A DNA stretch of 64,000 bases from Planctomycetota bacterium (GCA_020848275.1 JADLAK010000006.1:1-64000); one strand, 5' to 3'. Shown: positions 7,395 to 16,760, numbered from the stretch's first letter. Numbers and translations are program-made. Notes: generated by a model from the sequence alone, not told the origin.

Positions 7395-9166
7395 GCGACC
7401 TCGAATTGATGCGCGAACGTTATCTCGATCTCGCCCTCGATGACTTCAACGGGCGCGATCACAGCCGCCTCGCTGCGAGGATTGTCGCCGCGGCGCAGTC
7501 TGGCCCCGCCGCCGACGCGGTGCTTGCGTCGGTGATTACGCTGCCTTCGCGTTCGCGCTGGACTGCGCTGCGCCCGTGGTTGCAGGCGGCGTGCCTGGTC
7601 GTCGCGCTGGGCGTGATCGGCTGGCTGATTGTCCAGCGCGCGACGCCGCCGGAAATTCCCAGGGCCGAACCCTTGCCCGCCGGCGTGCGCGGCTTTGCCG
7701 GCAGCAAGCACCACCGCGAGGCCGAAAAGCCCGTGCTCGACCAAGGCATCTTCACCATCGAAACCGGCGCGCCGGAAATCAACGCCGCGGGCCACAGCCT
7801 GCGCGATATCAGCGGGCGCGCGGTGCTGAACATCGGCGCGGCGCCGGACCGCGAATTCCTTACCCGCCTCATACCCCTGTTTGCGGCTGAATCACTGCCG
7901 CTGACAAAGAAAGAACAAGCCATGTTGCGAAACCTGAAACGCTGGAGCATCCACGGTGCGCTGGCGCTGTGCGTGTTGTCCGGCAGCGTGATTCTCGACG
8001 GCGTAAAGCTCGAACTGGAGGCGCAGGACGACGCCGCCGACGAAGTAGCCGCTTACTTCGCCTCGTGTGACACCAACGGTGACGGGAAAATCACCTGGGA
8101 CGAAGCCTTGGCGCGCGAACGGGAAAGTAATCGCGTCCGCAACGAAGCCCGCAACGAGGCTGAACGCAAGGCGTACTTCGCGCTTTACGAATACGTCATT
8201 GAGCGCGAATGGTTCCTGCGCATCGACGCCGATGACAACCTCGAGATCACGCAACGGGAACTGGCCAAGGACATTGGCGGCACGCCTGCCCTTAAGGAAG
8301 GCGAAGCGCCCCCCGACGACCCGCCGCTGAACGACAAAGACCTGCGGCAGCTTGCGGCGGCGAATGTCGCCGACACCTGGGACGGTTTGATTGCCGACGC
8401 CGATGCCAACAAGGACGGCAAGTTGCAGCAGCAGGAAATCCGCGATCACTTCCTGCTGGATGAAGTGAAGAGGGGCGGGCGCATCCTGCCGGACGGTACC
8501 AAGGAAGATTGGGAAGACGGCGTCGACGAGGACATCAGCGAGGCTTTCGACGCCGCTGACAAGAACAAGGACAAGAAGCTCGACAAGGCCGAATACGCGG
8601 AGTTTGCGGTGATTGAGTTCAAGGCCGGGGATGAGTGCTTCCTTTACTACTCGGAGCAGGCCGACAGCGGCCGCAATGACCGCAATACCTCGGCGCAGCG
8701 CGTCGAGCCCATCAAGCTCACGGCGGGGACGACGCTTTTCATCAAGGAAATGACGCCGCTGAAAAAGGACAAGGCCGGCAACTGGACGCGCAAAATGGAA
8801 TACAAGCTGGTAACGATCGAGAAATTCTCGCCTCTGGGCTTCAGGGCCCAGTCAACGGTTGTCGACGCCAACAAGCGGACTGTCCCCAACGGCGGCAGTG
8901 GCAGCTATCACCGCGGCTGGCCCAAGGGCTACGACCACGACGGCTACAAGCTCGATACGCTCAAGATCGGCGGCGTCGATTACATCTGCGGCTACAACGA
9001 ATACGAAGTCCCGCACCAACAGGACATCAACGGCGAAAAGGTCGGCGGCAAAGGCGCCAAGAAGGTGCAAGTGTGGCACCTGCGCGGCCTGCCGGGGCTG
9101 GAGGTCAAGCGCATCGACGACGGCGAAGTCGTGTACGAGTTGCTTGAAATCAACATCAAGAAATAA
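7391..9166 (+). CDS. Anti-sigma-like membrane protein fused to four EF-hands
   Basis: The 591-residue frame starts at the ATGA overlap with the sigma gene. Residues 1-65 are cytoplasmic and helical, and a membrane helix (LQAACLVVALGVIGWLIVQ) lies near 66-85. A second hydrophobic stretch near 184-200 (HGALALCVLSGSVILDGV) directly follows Met178 and looks like a signal peptide. Beyond it are four calcium-binding loops: DTNGDGKITWDE, DADDNLEITQRE, DADANKDGKLQQQE and DAADKNKDKKLDKAE, then a beta-rich C-terminal domain. It may be a true fusion giving a calcium-responsive anti-sigma factor. Alternatively two genes may share one frame, with the second starting at ATG 7922; its ribosome-binding site is weak. 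An alternative ATG at 7367 lies inside the sigma gene and is unlikely. Confidence 0.75.
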   Translation: MSDLELMRERYLDLALDDFNGRDHSRLAARIVAAAQSGPAADAVLASVITLPSRSRWTALRPWLQAACLVVALGVIGWLIVQRATPPEIPRAEPLPAGVRGFAGSKHHREAEKPVLDQGIFTIETGAPEINAAGHSLRDISGRAVLNIGAAPDREFLTRLIPLFAAESLPLTKKEQAMLRNLKRWSIHGALALCVLSGSVILDGVKLELEAQDDAADEVAAYFASCDTNGDGKITWDEALARERESNRVRNEARNEAERKAYFALYEYVIEREWFLRIDADDNLEITQRELAKDIGGTPALKEGEAPPDDPPLNDKDLRQLAAANVADTWDGLIADADANKDGKLQQQEIRDHFLLDEVKRGGRILPDGTKEDWEDGVDEDISEAFDAADKNKDKKLDKAEYAEFAVIEFKAGDECFLYYSEQADSGRNDRNTSAQRVEPIKLTAGTTLFIKEMTPLKKDKAGNWTRKMEYKLVTIEKFSPLGFRAQSTVVDANKRTVPNGGSGSYHRGWPKGYDHDGYKLDTLKIGGVDYICGYNEYEVPHQQDINGEKVGGKGAKKVQVWHLRGLPGLEVKRIDDGEVVYELLEINIKK

Positions 9167-9178
9167 CCGCCTCGTAGT

Positions 9179-9250
9179 GCTGCGCCTGGAAGGCGTATCT
9201 GCACGCGCAAGCTTGCTTCGAAGCAAATCCTTGCCAAACGGATGCACTAC
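9179..9250. repeat. 72-bp dispersed repeat with 14-bp palindrome, copy 1
   Basis: It matches 30070-30141 at 65 of 72 positions by direct comparison. The core is the perfect palindrome TTGCTTCGAAGCAA (9213-9226), followed by a conserved ATCCTTGCCAAACGGATGCA. It begins 12 nt after the stop codon of the EF-hand gene. Confidence 0.85.
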
Positions 9251-9321
9251 CCTAACTCGTGACCCGTTGACGAAAGCCGCATGGGCGCTATACCCTTGAC
9301 CCCGCGCAGAAATGCGCCGAT

Positions 9322-9399
9322 GCGGCTGGTAGCTCAGCTAGTTAGAGCGCCTGACTGTGACTCAGGAGGTCGCGGGTGCGAATCCCGTCCAGCCGCCCA
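9322..9399 (+). tRNA. trnH: tRNA-His (anticodon GTG)
   Basis: It folds as a full cloverleaf. The acceptor stem GCGGCTGG pairs with CCAGCCGC, including the extra G-1:C73 pair that is diagnostic of histidine tRNA. The anticodon stem is CCTGA/TCAGG with loop CTGTGAC (GTG at 9357-9359), the T-arm is GCGGG/CCCGT, and the CCA end is encoded (9397-9399). A strong terminator follows at 9411. Confidence 0.97.
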
Positions 9400-9410
9400 T
9401 AAATTCATTC

Positions 9411-9445
9411 AACCGCTCCGGGGTTCTCAGAGCGGTTTTGTTTTG
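9411..9445 (+). terminator. Intrinsic terminator of tRNA-His
   Basis: AACCGCTC (9411-9418) pairs with GAGCGGTT (9430-9437), followed by TTGTTTT. It lies 11 nt past the tRNA CCA end. Confidence 0.85.
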
Positions 9446-9464
9446 CGACCTGCCGCTACGTTTA

Positions 9465-9516
9465 CGCCCGCCTTCAGGCGGGCGACTTCGCTTCGCAGTC
9501 GCGCCACTGGCGCTTT
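9465..9516. repeat. Cluster of three consecutive perfect hairpins
   Basis: The three are CGCCCGCC-TTCA-GGCGGGCG (9465-9484), GCGACT...AGTCGC (9482-9502) and GCGCCA-C-TGGCGC (9501-9513), the last followed by TTTT. They lie between tRNA-His and the convergent SWIB gene. Apart from this cluster and the tRNA terminator, I see nothing in 9400-9649. Confidence 0.6.
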
Positions 9517-9649
9517 TCCGGCACGCTCCGAACGTCGCCTCGCCGCAAGCAGAACCCGGCACGGTAACCTTGAAAATGCTCCAGAACAAATGCGCCGCAG
9601 CAAACCGGATGATCCGGCCTGCTGCGGCTGCCATTGGCTGCAACAACGG

Positions 9650-9907
9650 CTACTTGAGGTGCTTGTTGACGAGCTTGGTCATCTCGAACATGTTGACCGT
9701 GCCCTTGCCGCCGAACACAACCTTCAGCTTGTCGTCGGCGTTGATGTTGCGCTTGTTCTTCTTGTCCTGCAGGCCGTTCTTCTTGATGTAGGCCCACACG
9801 CGCTTGGTAACTTCAGTGCGCGGGATCGCTTTGTCTCCAACGATTGCCGCCAGCGAGTCACTCGGCTGCATCGGCTTCATGAAAGCTGCATTCGGCTTCT
9901 TAGCCAT
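9650..9907 (-). CDS. SWIB/MDM2-domain protein
   Basis: An 85-residue protein that is essentially one SWIB domain: FMKPMQPSDSLAAIVGDKAI, TEVTKRVWAYIKKNGLQDKKNKR, INADDKLKVVFGGKGTVNMFEMTKLVNKHL. The start is well supported by AAGGAG 7 nt upstream of ATG 9907. SWIB domains are chromatin-associated in eukaryotes; stand-alone bacterial copies occur in chlamydiae and planctomycetes, where a nucleoid or DNA-topology role has been proposed but is not settled. The Lys-rich surface (KKNGLQDKKNKR) fits nucleic-acid contact. It appears to be a single-gene unit. Confidence 0.9.
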   Translation of the reverse strand: MAKKPNAAFMKPMQPSDSLAAIVGDKAIPRTEVTKRVWAYIKKNGLQDKKNKRNINADDKLKVVFGGKGTVNMFEMTKLVNKHLK

Positions 9908-10049
9908 CTTGATCTCCTTGGGTCAGTGATTTCTTCAACGTGGACGCAGAGCCTAATTACGCTGGGCCGTATAGGGGAACTGTGGGTAAAAAGTTGAAAG
10001 ATTTTTGGACAAGCTTGGGACAAGTCTGCCGGGAAAGCGCCAAAAGGCC

Positions 10050-12431
10050 TCAACTAGCGGCCTGGCCGGGCACTGCGTCCCCCGGCGCGGGGACGGTTTT
10101 GAGCGGGGCGTTGAGGACGTCGCGCACTTTTGCAAGCAAAACCGCCGGCCGCAGGGGCTTTTCAATGAACGCCGTCCCGGCCTCAAGCACGCCGTGGTGG
10201 ACAATCGAGTTGTCGGTGTAGCCCGACATGAACAACACCTTCAGCTTCGGCTGCAGCGCCTGCATTTCCCGCGCCATATCGGGCCCCGCCATCTCCGGCA
10301 TCACCACGTCGGTGACCAGCAGCGCCACTTTGCCGACGTTGCGCTTGAGGGTTTCAATCGCCGCACGCGGGTGGCCCTCAACCAGCACCGTGTAGCCTGC
10401 GTTGCGCAGCACGTTTTCGACCAGCCCGCGCACCGCGGCCTCGTCGTCTACAACAAGGATGGTCTCGGTTCCCTTGCTTGCGGCGGCAATCGGCGCCGCA
10501 ACCTCGGCCTGCGCGGGCCGCGTGGCGACCGGGAAATAAATCTTGAATGTCGTGCCGCGGCCAAGCTCGCTATAGACCCAGATGTTGCCGCCCGCCTGCT
10601 TGACGATGCCGTAGACGGTCGCCAGGCCAAGGCCGGTGCCGTGGCCGCGTTCCTTGGTGGTGAAGAATGGTTCGAAAATCCTGGGCAGCACCTCCGGCGT
10701 CATCCCTGTGCCGGTGTCGGTGATGGCCAGCATCACGTGCGGGCCGGGCCTGGCGTCGACGTGCTGCCGGCAGTATTCCTCGTCGAGTTCAACCGTCGCG
10801 GTTTCGATGGTCAGCTTGCCGCCCCTGGGCATGGCGTCGCGGGCGTTGACCACGAGGTTCATGATCACCTGTTCGATCTGTCCCGGGTCGAACATCACCG
10901 GCGGCAAGCCCGGGGCGCGCTTGCACGAAAGGTCGATGTCCTCGCCGATCAGGCGTCGCAGCATTTTTTCCATGTGCGTCACGACGTCATTGACGTCGAT
11001 CAGTTGCAACTGCACCACCTGCTTGCGCGAGAAAGCCAGCAACTGGCGGGTCAACGCCGCGGCGCGCGCGCCGGCATCGCGCATCTGCTCGATTTCCATG
11101 CGGTGCGGCGCGTCCTTGGGCATCAGTTCCAGCACGAGTTCCGCGTAGCCCAGGATCACGGTCAGCAGGTTGTTGAAGTCGTGGGCGACGCCGCCCGCAA
11201 GGCGGCCGATGGCTTCCATCTTCTGCGACTGCATCAACTGTTCTTCTTTGAGGTGCAATTCACGGGTGCGTTCCTCGACCCGGCGTTCGAGTTCGGCCTT
11301 GTCGGCCCTCAGCGTGTCGGCGGCGGCGAGGCGCTCCTCGGCGCTGCGCTTGAGCGTGGCCCGGTCGGCTGACAAGGCGTCGGCGGCGGCCCGGCCTTCC
11401 TCAACCTGGCGTCCAAGGCCGACGTTGATGCCCGAAAGCCGCTGGTTGAGGCGGCGCATGCCGTTGTGTACCCGCGCCAGCCAGAAGAAGGCCCCGACCG
11501 CGACCGCGCCCAGGATCAGCCCCGAGATCACCGTTTGCAATGCGGCGGCGCGGATGGGCGCAAACGCCTGCTCTGTCGGCTGCTGCGAGATCACAATCCA
11601 GCGGCTGGGCCCGGCATGGGTTGCGGTCGCGGTTGCGAGCATTTCCTGGCCGCTGATCGGGTCGTTGTAACGCAAGTTGACCGGATCGCCGTTGATGGGC
11701 GCTTCGACCGCGGCGGAGTCGGCGTATTCATGGCGTTCGCGTTCCCGCAGGTTTATGCCGGGGCGCGAAGCGAGCACCCCGTTGTGGTCAACCATTACAA
11801 TAAACCCGCCTTCGCCGATGTTAACGCGCTGCAACAGCGCGCCGAATTCCTGCAGCGGCACCTGCGCCACGACGAAGCCAAGGACGACCCCGCCCTCGTC
11901 GCGCACGGGCGTGGCGACGGCGACGCTCAGGATTTGCGGCTTTGCGTTGCGCTGGTAGACGCCTGATACATAGGAGCCCCCGATCCGGGCGGCGCCCTTG
12001 AACCAGTCGCGGTCGCTGAAGTTGACGCCTTGAGATTCCGGCGCGACGGGGAAATCCGCCCACAGCGTGCCGGTTTTGTCGGTGAGAAACGCGCGGTTAG
12101 CGCGCGGGTGGGATTCAATCAGGATCTGCAGGCGTACGCGCGCATGGGAGGGATCGTTCTTCTTAAATGCTTCGCGCAGGCCGGGCAGCCGCGAGAAACC
12201 CTCGACGGTGTCGGTCCAGTAGTCGAACTCGGTCTCGACCAGCGTTGCCGCCATTGCCGACGCGGACTTGTTGCTGCGAACGACCAGGCGCTCCGCCTGG
12301 GCCGCGCCTGCGCTGTAGGTGGCAAGGCCCAACGCCAGCAGTGGCAAGAGCGCCAGCAGCACCGCCACCGCGTAGGTTTTCCAACCCACGGTGGATGCGA
12401 CGTCCGCCAGTCTGCCTGTCGCGCTCGGCAT
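10050..12431 (-). CDS. Membrane hybrid sensor histidine kinase (Cache sensor, kinase, receiver)
   Basis: About 793 residues. Two membrane helices ([19 protein letters not shown] near 23-41; [19 protein letters not shown] near 310) flank an extracytoplasmic double-Cache-type sensor ([52 protein letters not shown]). A coiled coil ([18 protein letters not shown]) leads to the dimerisation helix with the phospho-accepting His in [11 protein letters not shown]. Then come the ATPase N and G boxes ([30 protein letters not shown]) and a C-terminal receiver ([24 protein letters not shown]). I prefer ATG 12431; GTG 12434 is also possible. No separate DNA-binding regulator is adjacent, so output probably passes through a phosphorelay. 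Confidence 0.93.
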   Translation of the reverse strand: MPSATGRLADVASTVGWKTYAVAVLLALLPLLALGLATYSAGAAQAERLVVRSNKSASAMAATLVETEFDYWTDTVEGFSRLPGLREAFKKNDPSHARVRLQILIESHPRANRAFLTDKTGTLWADFPVAPESQGVNFSDRDWFKGAARIGGSYVSGVYQRNAKPQILSVAVATPVRDEGGVVLGFVVAQVPLQEFGALLQRVNIGEGGFIVMVDHNGVLASRPGINLRERERHEYADSAAVEAPINGDPVNLRYNDPISGQEMLATATATHAGPSRWIVISQQPTEQAFAPIRAAALQTVISGLILGAVAVGAFFWLARVHNGMRRLNQRLSGINVGLGRQVEEGRAAADALSADRATLKRSAEERLAAADTLRADKAELERRVEERTRELHLKEEQLMQSQKMEAIGRLAGGVAHDFNNLLTVILGYAELVLELMPKDAPHRMEIEQMRDAGARAAALTRQLLAFSRKQVVQLQLIDVNDVVTHMEKMLRRLIGEDIDLSCKRAPGLPPVMFDPGQIEQVIMNLVVNARDAMPRGGKLTIETATVELDEEYCRQHVDARPGPHVMLAITDTGTGMTPEVLPRIFEPFFTTKERGHGTGLGLATVYGIVKQAGGNIWVYSELGRGTTFKIYFPVATRPAQAEVAAPIAAASKGTETILVVDDEAAVRGLVENVLRNAGYTVLVEGHPRAAIETLKRNVGKVALLVTDVVMPEMAGPDMAREMQALQPKLKVLFMSGYTDNSIVHHGVLEAGTAFIEKPLRPAVLLAKVRDVLNAPLKTVPAPGDAVPGQAAS

Positions 12432-12592
12432 CACCTTCCCCCGGGATGCCCTTTAGTGCCCGGGTAAATTGTAGCTCGCCAAGCCCGGCGTAATGTCCAC
12501 TTTATGTGACTTGCGTGCGGTCTCCTTGCCGCCGCAGTTGTGGGTGCCGCGGTTTAATGTTAGTGCCGTGTTGCCAAGCGGGGACAACTGGG

Positions 12593-13129
12593 ATGGCCGG
12601 CTCGAAAACCCTGTCGTTTATCAAGCAATTCCTGAAGCACCCGGGCCAAGTCGGGGCGTTGACGCCCAGCGGCAAGGGCCTGGTCAACGCGATGGTCAAG
12701 CCCATCGACTTCGACAAGGCGCGCGAAATTGTTGAGCTTGGTCCCGGTACGGGCCCGGTGACGCGCGTGCTGCTCAAACGCATGCATCCCGACGCGCGCC
12801 TCAACGTCGTTGAAATCAACGCAGAGTTTTGCGAGCAGCTCCGCGAGATCGGCGACAAGCGCCTGAACGTCATCCACGGCGACGCCAGCAAGCTTTCGAA
12901 GCTCGTGCCGAAAGCCGATTGCGTGATCAGCGGCCTGCCGATCGTCAATTTCCCGAAGGAACTTACGGCGGCGATCCTGGACGAAATCGCCAAGATCGCG
13001 CCGATGTACATCCAGTTCAACTACTCGACGCTGGCCGAAAAAGTCCTGCGCAAGCGCTTCAAGAAAGTCACCCGCAAAGTGGTGCTGTTGAACGTCCCGC
13101 CCGCCGTCGTCTACACCGTGACAGTCTAG
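12593..13129 (+). CDS. SAM-dependent methyltransferase (phospholipid N-methyltransferase-like)
   Basis: A 178-residue protein with a class I methyltransferase core: IVELGPGTGPVTRVLLKRM (motif I), LNVVEINAEFCEQLREIG (acidic end of beta 2), NVIHGDASKLSKLVPKADCVISGLPIVNFP (motif IV, where LPIVNF resembles the PmtA / rRNA-dimethylase family). The N-terminus FIKQFLKHPGQVGALTPSGKGL is typical of bacterial phospholipid N-methyltransferase-like proteins. I start it at ATG 12593 with AGCGGGGA upstream; a longer frame from 12506 has a Cys/Arg-rich leader unlike the family. Substrate (phosphatidylethanolamine or other) is not established. Confidence 0.8.
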   Translation: MAGSKTLSFIKQFLKHPGQVGALTPSGKGLVNAMVKPIDFDKAREIVELGPGTGPVTRVLLKRMHPDARLNVVEINAEFCEQLREIGDKRLNVIHGDASKLSKLVPKADCVISGLPIVNFPKELTAAILDEIAKIAPMYIQFNYSTLAEKVLRKRFKKVTRKVVLLNVPPAVVYTVTV

Positions 13130-13219
13130 GTTTGTGGCATTTGCCCTCGCCCATGCTTTTTGCCTTGTATATTTATAAAGGAAATGCTTTACTAATTGCG
13201 TCACGGGCGGGAGGCGACC

Positions 13220-14122
13220 ATGGCTGACATCAAACGCAAACATGCCAGGAATGTCCCCGGCGGTTTTTTCGTCGATACAACGTGCATTGACTGCGATACC
13301 TGCCGCTGGGTCGCGCCAGAAACCTTCAACGACATCGGCGACCAGAGCGTCGTCTACCACCAGCCCCAGGACGACGCGGCCAGGCTGCGCGCCGCACAGG
13401 CGCTGCTGGCGTGCCCGACGGCGAGTATCGGCCAGGAGAAACCCGATGGCGCGTTGATTCGCAACGCGCAGGCGAGTTTCCCGGCGCCGATTGCCGACAA
13501 CGTCTACTTCTGCGGCTACACCAGCCAGAACAGCTACGGGGCTGCGCCTTACTTGATCGTCCGGCCGGACGGCAACGTGCTGGTGGATTCGCCGCGCTTT
13601 GCCGCGCCGCTGGTCAAGCGGCTGGAGGAAATGGGCGGCGTGAAGTGGATGTTCCTCACGCACCAGGACGACGTCGCCGACCACGCGAAGTTCGCCGCGC
13701 ACTTTGGCTGTAAGCGCATCATGCACGTCGACGACATCCACGGCGGCACGAGCGACGTGGAGATGCAGATTGAGGGGACGGAGCCGGTCGCGATCGCGCC
13801 GGATTTGACCGTGATCCCGACGCCCGGCCACACGCAGGGCAGCGCGTGCCTGATTCATGGCAAGTTCCTGTTCACGGGCGATCACCTGGCGTTTTCGCCG
13901 AGCCGCGGCCACCTGTACGCGTTTCGCGGCGCGATGTGGTATCGCTGGAGCGTGCAGATCGAATCCATGAAGCGTCTGCGCGATTACGAGTTTGAGTGGG
14001 TGCTCCCCGGCCACGGCCGCAGGCATCATGCGGCCACTGCCGCCATGCGTGAATCCTTGGACAAATGCATCGCCTGGATGGAACAGCCGGAAGTGGTCAA
14101 CGCCCGCGGCTGGGCGGAATAG
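13220..14122 (+). CDS. Ferredoxin-domain / metallo-beta-lactamase-fold protein
   Basis: A 300-residue protein. Residues 1-80 hold a small ferredoxin-like region (TTCIDCDTCRWVAPETF ... LACPTASIG), in which CxxCxxC plus a distal CP could bind one Fe-S cluster. The rest is a metallo-beta-lactamase hydrolase: LTHQDDVADHAKFAAHF takes the place of the usual HxHxDH, PTPGHTQGSACLI carries the second metal His, and FTGDHL the bridging Asp. The first motif is HQDDVADH, so one canonical His is replaced by Asp. The start ATG 13220 has GGGAGGCG upstream. Fe-S plus MBL proteins of this kind are usually annotated only as MBL-fold hydrolases; a redox or thiolesterase role is conjecture. Confidence 0.85.
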   Translation: MADIKRKHARNVPGGFFVDTTCIDCDTCRWVAPETFNDIGDQSVVYHQPQDDAARLRAAQALLACPTASIGQEKPDGALIRNAQASFPAPIADNVYFCGYTSQNSYGAAPYLIVRPDGNVLVDSPRFAAPLVKRLEEMGGVKWMFLTHQDDVADHAKFAAHFGCKRIMHVDDIHGGTSDVEMQIEGTEPVAIAPDLTVIPTPGHTQGSACLIHGKFLFTGDHLAFSPSRGHLYAFRGAMWYRWSVQIESMKRLRDYEFEWVLPGHGRRHHAATAAMRESLDKCIAWMEQPEVVNARGWAE

Positions 14123-14127
14123 ATTTG

Positions 14128-14198
14128 AACCGCCGATAAATGCAGATTCACGCCGATCAGCTCGCGCTATCGGCGTTTATTCGCTTTGATCGGCGGTT
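14128..14198. repeat. CCGCCGAT-type dyad between convergent genes
   Basis: The outer arms are AACCGCCGAT (14128-14137) and ATCGGCGGTT (14189-14198). Inside are GCCGATCAG and CTATCGGC plus AAATGCAGATTC/TTTATTCGC, related GATAAACGC-type units in inverted order. The element ends the plus-strand MBL gene region and also encodes the C-terminus of the minus-strand TfoX-like gene. Confidence 0.75.
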
Positions 14199-14529
14199 TG
14201 CTTTTCTTTTTAGTTTTTGAAGTCGCCGCGACCAGCGCGCCTTGTGACCATCGCGCCAGTTGCGCGCGATCTTCAAGCACGTCGGCGGGCACCGAGTAAT
14301 AGTCCATCTTGTGGCCGGGCCAGGGCTCAAAGGCTTTGCAGCCCGCCTTCTTGAGCGTCTCGCGGTTGTTATCCCCGCCCTTGAGGTAAAGCACGTCATC
14401 GTCCACCAGCGCGAACATGCGGCCATCGAGGTAAACGCCGCCGCCGCCAAACATGCGTTTGACGGTAACCGCGCCGACGCCCGAAAACTGGTCGGTGACG
14501 TAGGCGATGAATTCCGCACTCAATGCCAT
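14167..14529 (-). CDS. TfoX/Sxy N-terminal-domain protein
   Basis: A 120-residue protein matching the TfoX N-terminal domain: EFIAYVTDQFSGVGAVTVKRMFGGGGVYLDGRMFALVDDDVLYLKG...FEPWPGHKMDYYSVPADVLED. In gamma-proteobacteria the domain is part of the competence regulator Sxy; stand-alone copies are widespread and their function is unknown. I start it at ATG 14529 (MALSAEF); the longer frame to 14640 reads through an intergenic repeat. The last ten codons (KPPIKANKRR and stop) are supplied by the dyad at 14128-14198, so the native C-terminus may have been lost. Confidence 0.87.
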   Translation of the reverse strand: MALSAEFIAYVTDQFSGVGAVTVKRMFGGGGVYLDGRMFALVDDDVLYLKGGDNNRETLKKAGCKAFEPWPGHKMDYYSVPADVLEDRAQLARWSQGALVAATSKTKKKSKPPIKANKRR

Positions 14530-14577
14530 AACTTGATTCTCGTGAATGAACCGGGCGGACACGCCAAAAAACTTGTC

Positions 14578-14659
14578 AGCCACGAATGAACACGAATTCG
14601 CACGAATAGACAATCGGTTGGACGATTTTATTCGTGTCAATTCGTGGAGATTCGTGGCT
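14578..14659. repeat. CACGAAT-type inverted repeat upstream of the YyaL-type gene
   Basis: The left arm has AGCCACGAAT-GAACACGAATT-CGCACGAATA. The right arm is its inverse, TTATTCGTG-TCAATTCGTGG-AGATTCGTGGCT. Each arm is three CACGAAT units with variable spacers. It fills the space between the TfoX-like gene and the gene at 14685 and ends 25 nt before that start, so it lies in the leader or promoter. Confidence 0.8.
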
Positions 14660-14684
14660 AAGAAATTCTGTTACTATTCGGCGC

Positions 14685-16760
14685 ATGACCAATCCCGCGC
14701 ACACCAATCGCCTCGCCAAAGAATTCAGCCCGTACCTGCTTCAACATCAACACAATCCCGTCGACTGGTACCCTTGGGGCGCCGAGGCCTTCGACAAGGC
14801 CAAACGTGAGGACAAGCTGGTCTTTCTGTCGGTCGGCTACGCCACGTGCCACTGGTGCCACGTGATGGAACACGAAAGTTTCGAGAGCGAAGAAATCGCA
14901 GCGCTCCTCAACAAGGATTACGTCGCGATCAAGGTTGACCGCGAAGAACGCCCGGACATCGACAACGTCTACATGCAGGTCGTGCAGGCGTTCACCAGCG
15001 GCCACGGTGGCTGGCCGATGAGCGTGTTTCTCGCGCCTGACCAGCGCCCCGTGTTCGCCGCGACTTATCTGCCGCCGGCAAATCGCTTCGGCCGTCCCGG
15101 TTTCGGCCACGTCCTGAGTGAACTCGCGCGCTTGTGGAAGTCCGACCGCGACAACCTGCTGAAATCGGCCACTGAGGTCACGACCTGGCTGAACGAGCGC
15201 GGCGCGCCGCAAGGCCGCGCGGAACTCGGCAAGGCGCACATCAATGTTTTCGCGCGGCAGCTTGAAAGCATCTTTGATTCCGACCGCGGCGGTTTTGGCA
15301 ATGCGCCGAAGTTCCCGCGGCCTCACTCGCTTTCGCTGTTGTTGCGCCACTACCGCGATCACAAAGAACCGCAAGTGCTGGGAATGGTCGAGAAAACCCT
15401 CGAATGCATGGATCGCGGCGGCATGAACGACCAGATCGGCGGCGGGTTCCATCGCTATTCGACCGACGAAAACTGGCTGCTGCCGCACTTTGAGAAAATG
15501 CTCTACGACCAGGCATTGATGACCAACGCCTACCTTGAGGCTTGGCAGGTCACGGGCAAGCCGCAGTACGCGGCGACCGTGCGCAACATCTGCGATTACG
15601 TCCTGCGCGACCTGAGGGACGAAAAGGGCGGATTTCACAGCGCCGAGGACGCCGACAGCGAAGGCGTCGAGGGCAAGTTCTATGTCTGGAGCATGGCCGA
15701 ACTAAAGCAGGTGCTGGGCGCCGATGCGGCGTTGTTCGCCGAGGTCTACGGTTGCGGCGAGAAGGGCAACTTCCACGACGAAGCTACGCACAAGCAAAGC
15801 GGCGAGAACATCCTGCACCTGCCGGCGCAGCTTGAGGTGCTTGCGTTCAAGAACAACATGAGGGAAGAAGAATTGTCGGCCAAACTGCGTCCCCTGCGCG
15901 AAAAGCTGCTCGCGGTGCGCAGCAAACGCGTGCGGCCCCTGCTCGACGACAAAGTACTCGCCGACTGGAACGGGCTAATGATCGGCGCAATCGCACGCAC
16001 CGGCGCGGCGCTCAACGAGGCGCGCTATCTCAAGGCCGCGCAGGAGGCGGCGGATTTCATCCTCACGACGATGCAGAAGGATGCCCGCCTGCTGCACCGC
16101 TATCGCAAAGGCAACGCGGGCATTCTCGGCTATCTCGAGGACTACACCTTCCTTGCCAACGGTTTGATTGACCTTTACCAGTGCGATTTCAACGCGCGCT
16201 GGCTGAGCGAAGCCCAGCGCCTGTGCCGCGAGGCTGTGCGGCTGTTCCGCGTCGAGAAAGAAAACCTGTTCCATACGCAGGGAAGCGACGACCCGGAACG
16301 CCTGATTGCGCCCTCGCGCGTGACCTACGACGGCGCGATTCCCTCGGGCAACGCGGCGGCGGCGCTGGCGCTTGTTCGCATCGGCCGCCTGTGCCAGGAC
16401 GAAAAACTGGTCGAGATCGCCAAAGCCACGCTCGACGCGTACTCAACCGAGATCGAATCGCGGCCCGAGGCTTATCCGTACGCGCTGATGGCGCTGGACT
16501 GGCTCGTGAACCCGACGCAAGAAATTGTCGTCGCCGGCAAGCGCGCCGAAAGCAAGTCGCTTTTGGATGTGCTTGCGCGCAAATTCTTGCCGCGCGCTGT
16601 TGTCGCGTTGCACGAACCCGGCGATGCGGAGATCGAGAAATTGATTCCCGCGATCAAAGCCCAAGTTGAAGTCGGCGGCGAAGCCGCTGCGTACGTCTGC
16701 ACCAACTTCGCGTGCCGGGCGCCCGTCACCGAAGCCGCCGCACTCGAAAGGGCGTTGTAG
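14685..16760 (+). CDS. YyaL/SSP411-type thioredoxin-domain protein (DUF255)
   Basis: A 691-residue protein. The N-terminal DUF255 thioredoxin-like domain has the characteristic [24 protein letters not shown] and [12 protein letters not shown] (CxxC-like site near residues 56-59), then [12 protein letters not shown] and [12 protein letters not shown]. The remainder is an alpha/alpha-barrel of the six-hairpin glycosidase type ([26 protein letters not shown]). The family is conserved from bacteria to the human SSP411/SPATA20 protein, and its reaction is unknown. The start is ATG 14685. The stop TAG (16758-16760) is the first TAG of the palindromic element at 16757. Confidence 0.93.
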   Translation: MTNPAHTNRLAKEFSPYLLQHQHNPVDWYPWGAEAFDKAKREDKLVFLSVGYATCHWCHVMEHESFESEEIAALLNKDYVAIKVDREERPDIDNVYMQVVQAFTSGHGGWPMSVFLAPDQRPVFAATYLPPANRFGRPGFGHVLSELARLWKSDRDNLLKSATEVTTWLNERGAPQGRAELGKAHINVFARQLESIFDSDRGGFGNAPKFPRPHSLSLLLRHYRDHKEPQVLGMVEKTLECMDRGGMNDQIGGGFHRYSTDENWLLPHFEKMLYDQALMTNAYLEAWQVTGKPQYAATVRNICDYVLRDLRDEKGGFHSAEDADSEGVEGKFYVWSMAELKQVLGADAALFAEVYGCGEKGNFHDEATHKQSGENILHLPAQLEVLAFKNNMREEELSAKLRPLREKLLAVRSKRVRPLLDDKVLADWNGLMIGAIARTGAALNEARYLKAAQEAADFILTTMQKDARLLHRYRKGNAGILGYLEDYTFLANGLIDLYQCDFNARWLSEAQRLCREAVRLFRVEKENLFHTQGSDDPERLIAPSRVTYDGAIPSGNAAAALALVRIGRLCQDEKLVEIAKATLDAYSTEIESRPEAYPYALMALDWLVNPTQEIVVAGKRAESKSLLDVLARKFLPRAVVALHEPGDAEIEKLIPAIKAQVEVGGEAAAYVCTNFACRAPVTEAAALERAL

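Noticed and set aside
10005-11372. A 455-residue plus-strand frame inside the histidine kinase region
   Set aside because: It is the opposite-strand shadow of the kinase gene; the minus-strand frame has all kinase and receiver motifs, and this one has none.
12560-14029. A 489-residue minus-strand frame over the methyltransferase and MBL genes
   Set aside because: It covers two real plus-strand genes with recognisable motifs; its translation is low-complexity Arg/Val/Ala typical of GC-rich antisense frames.
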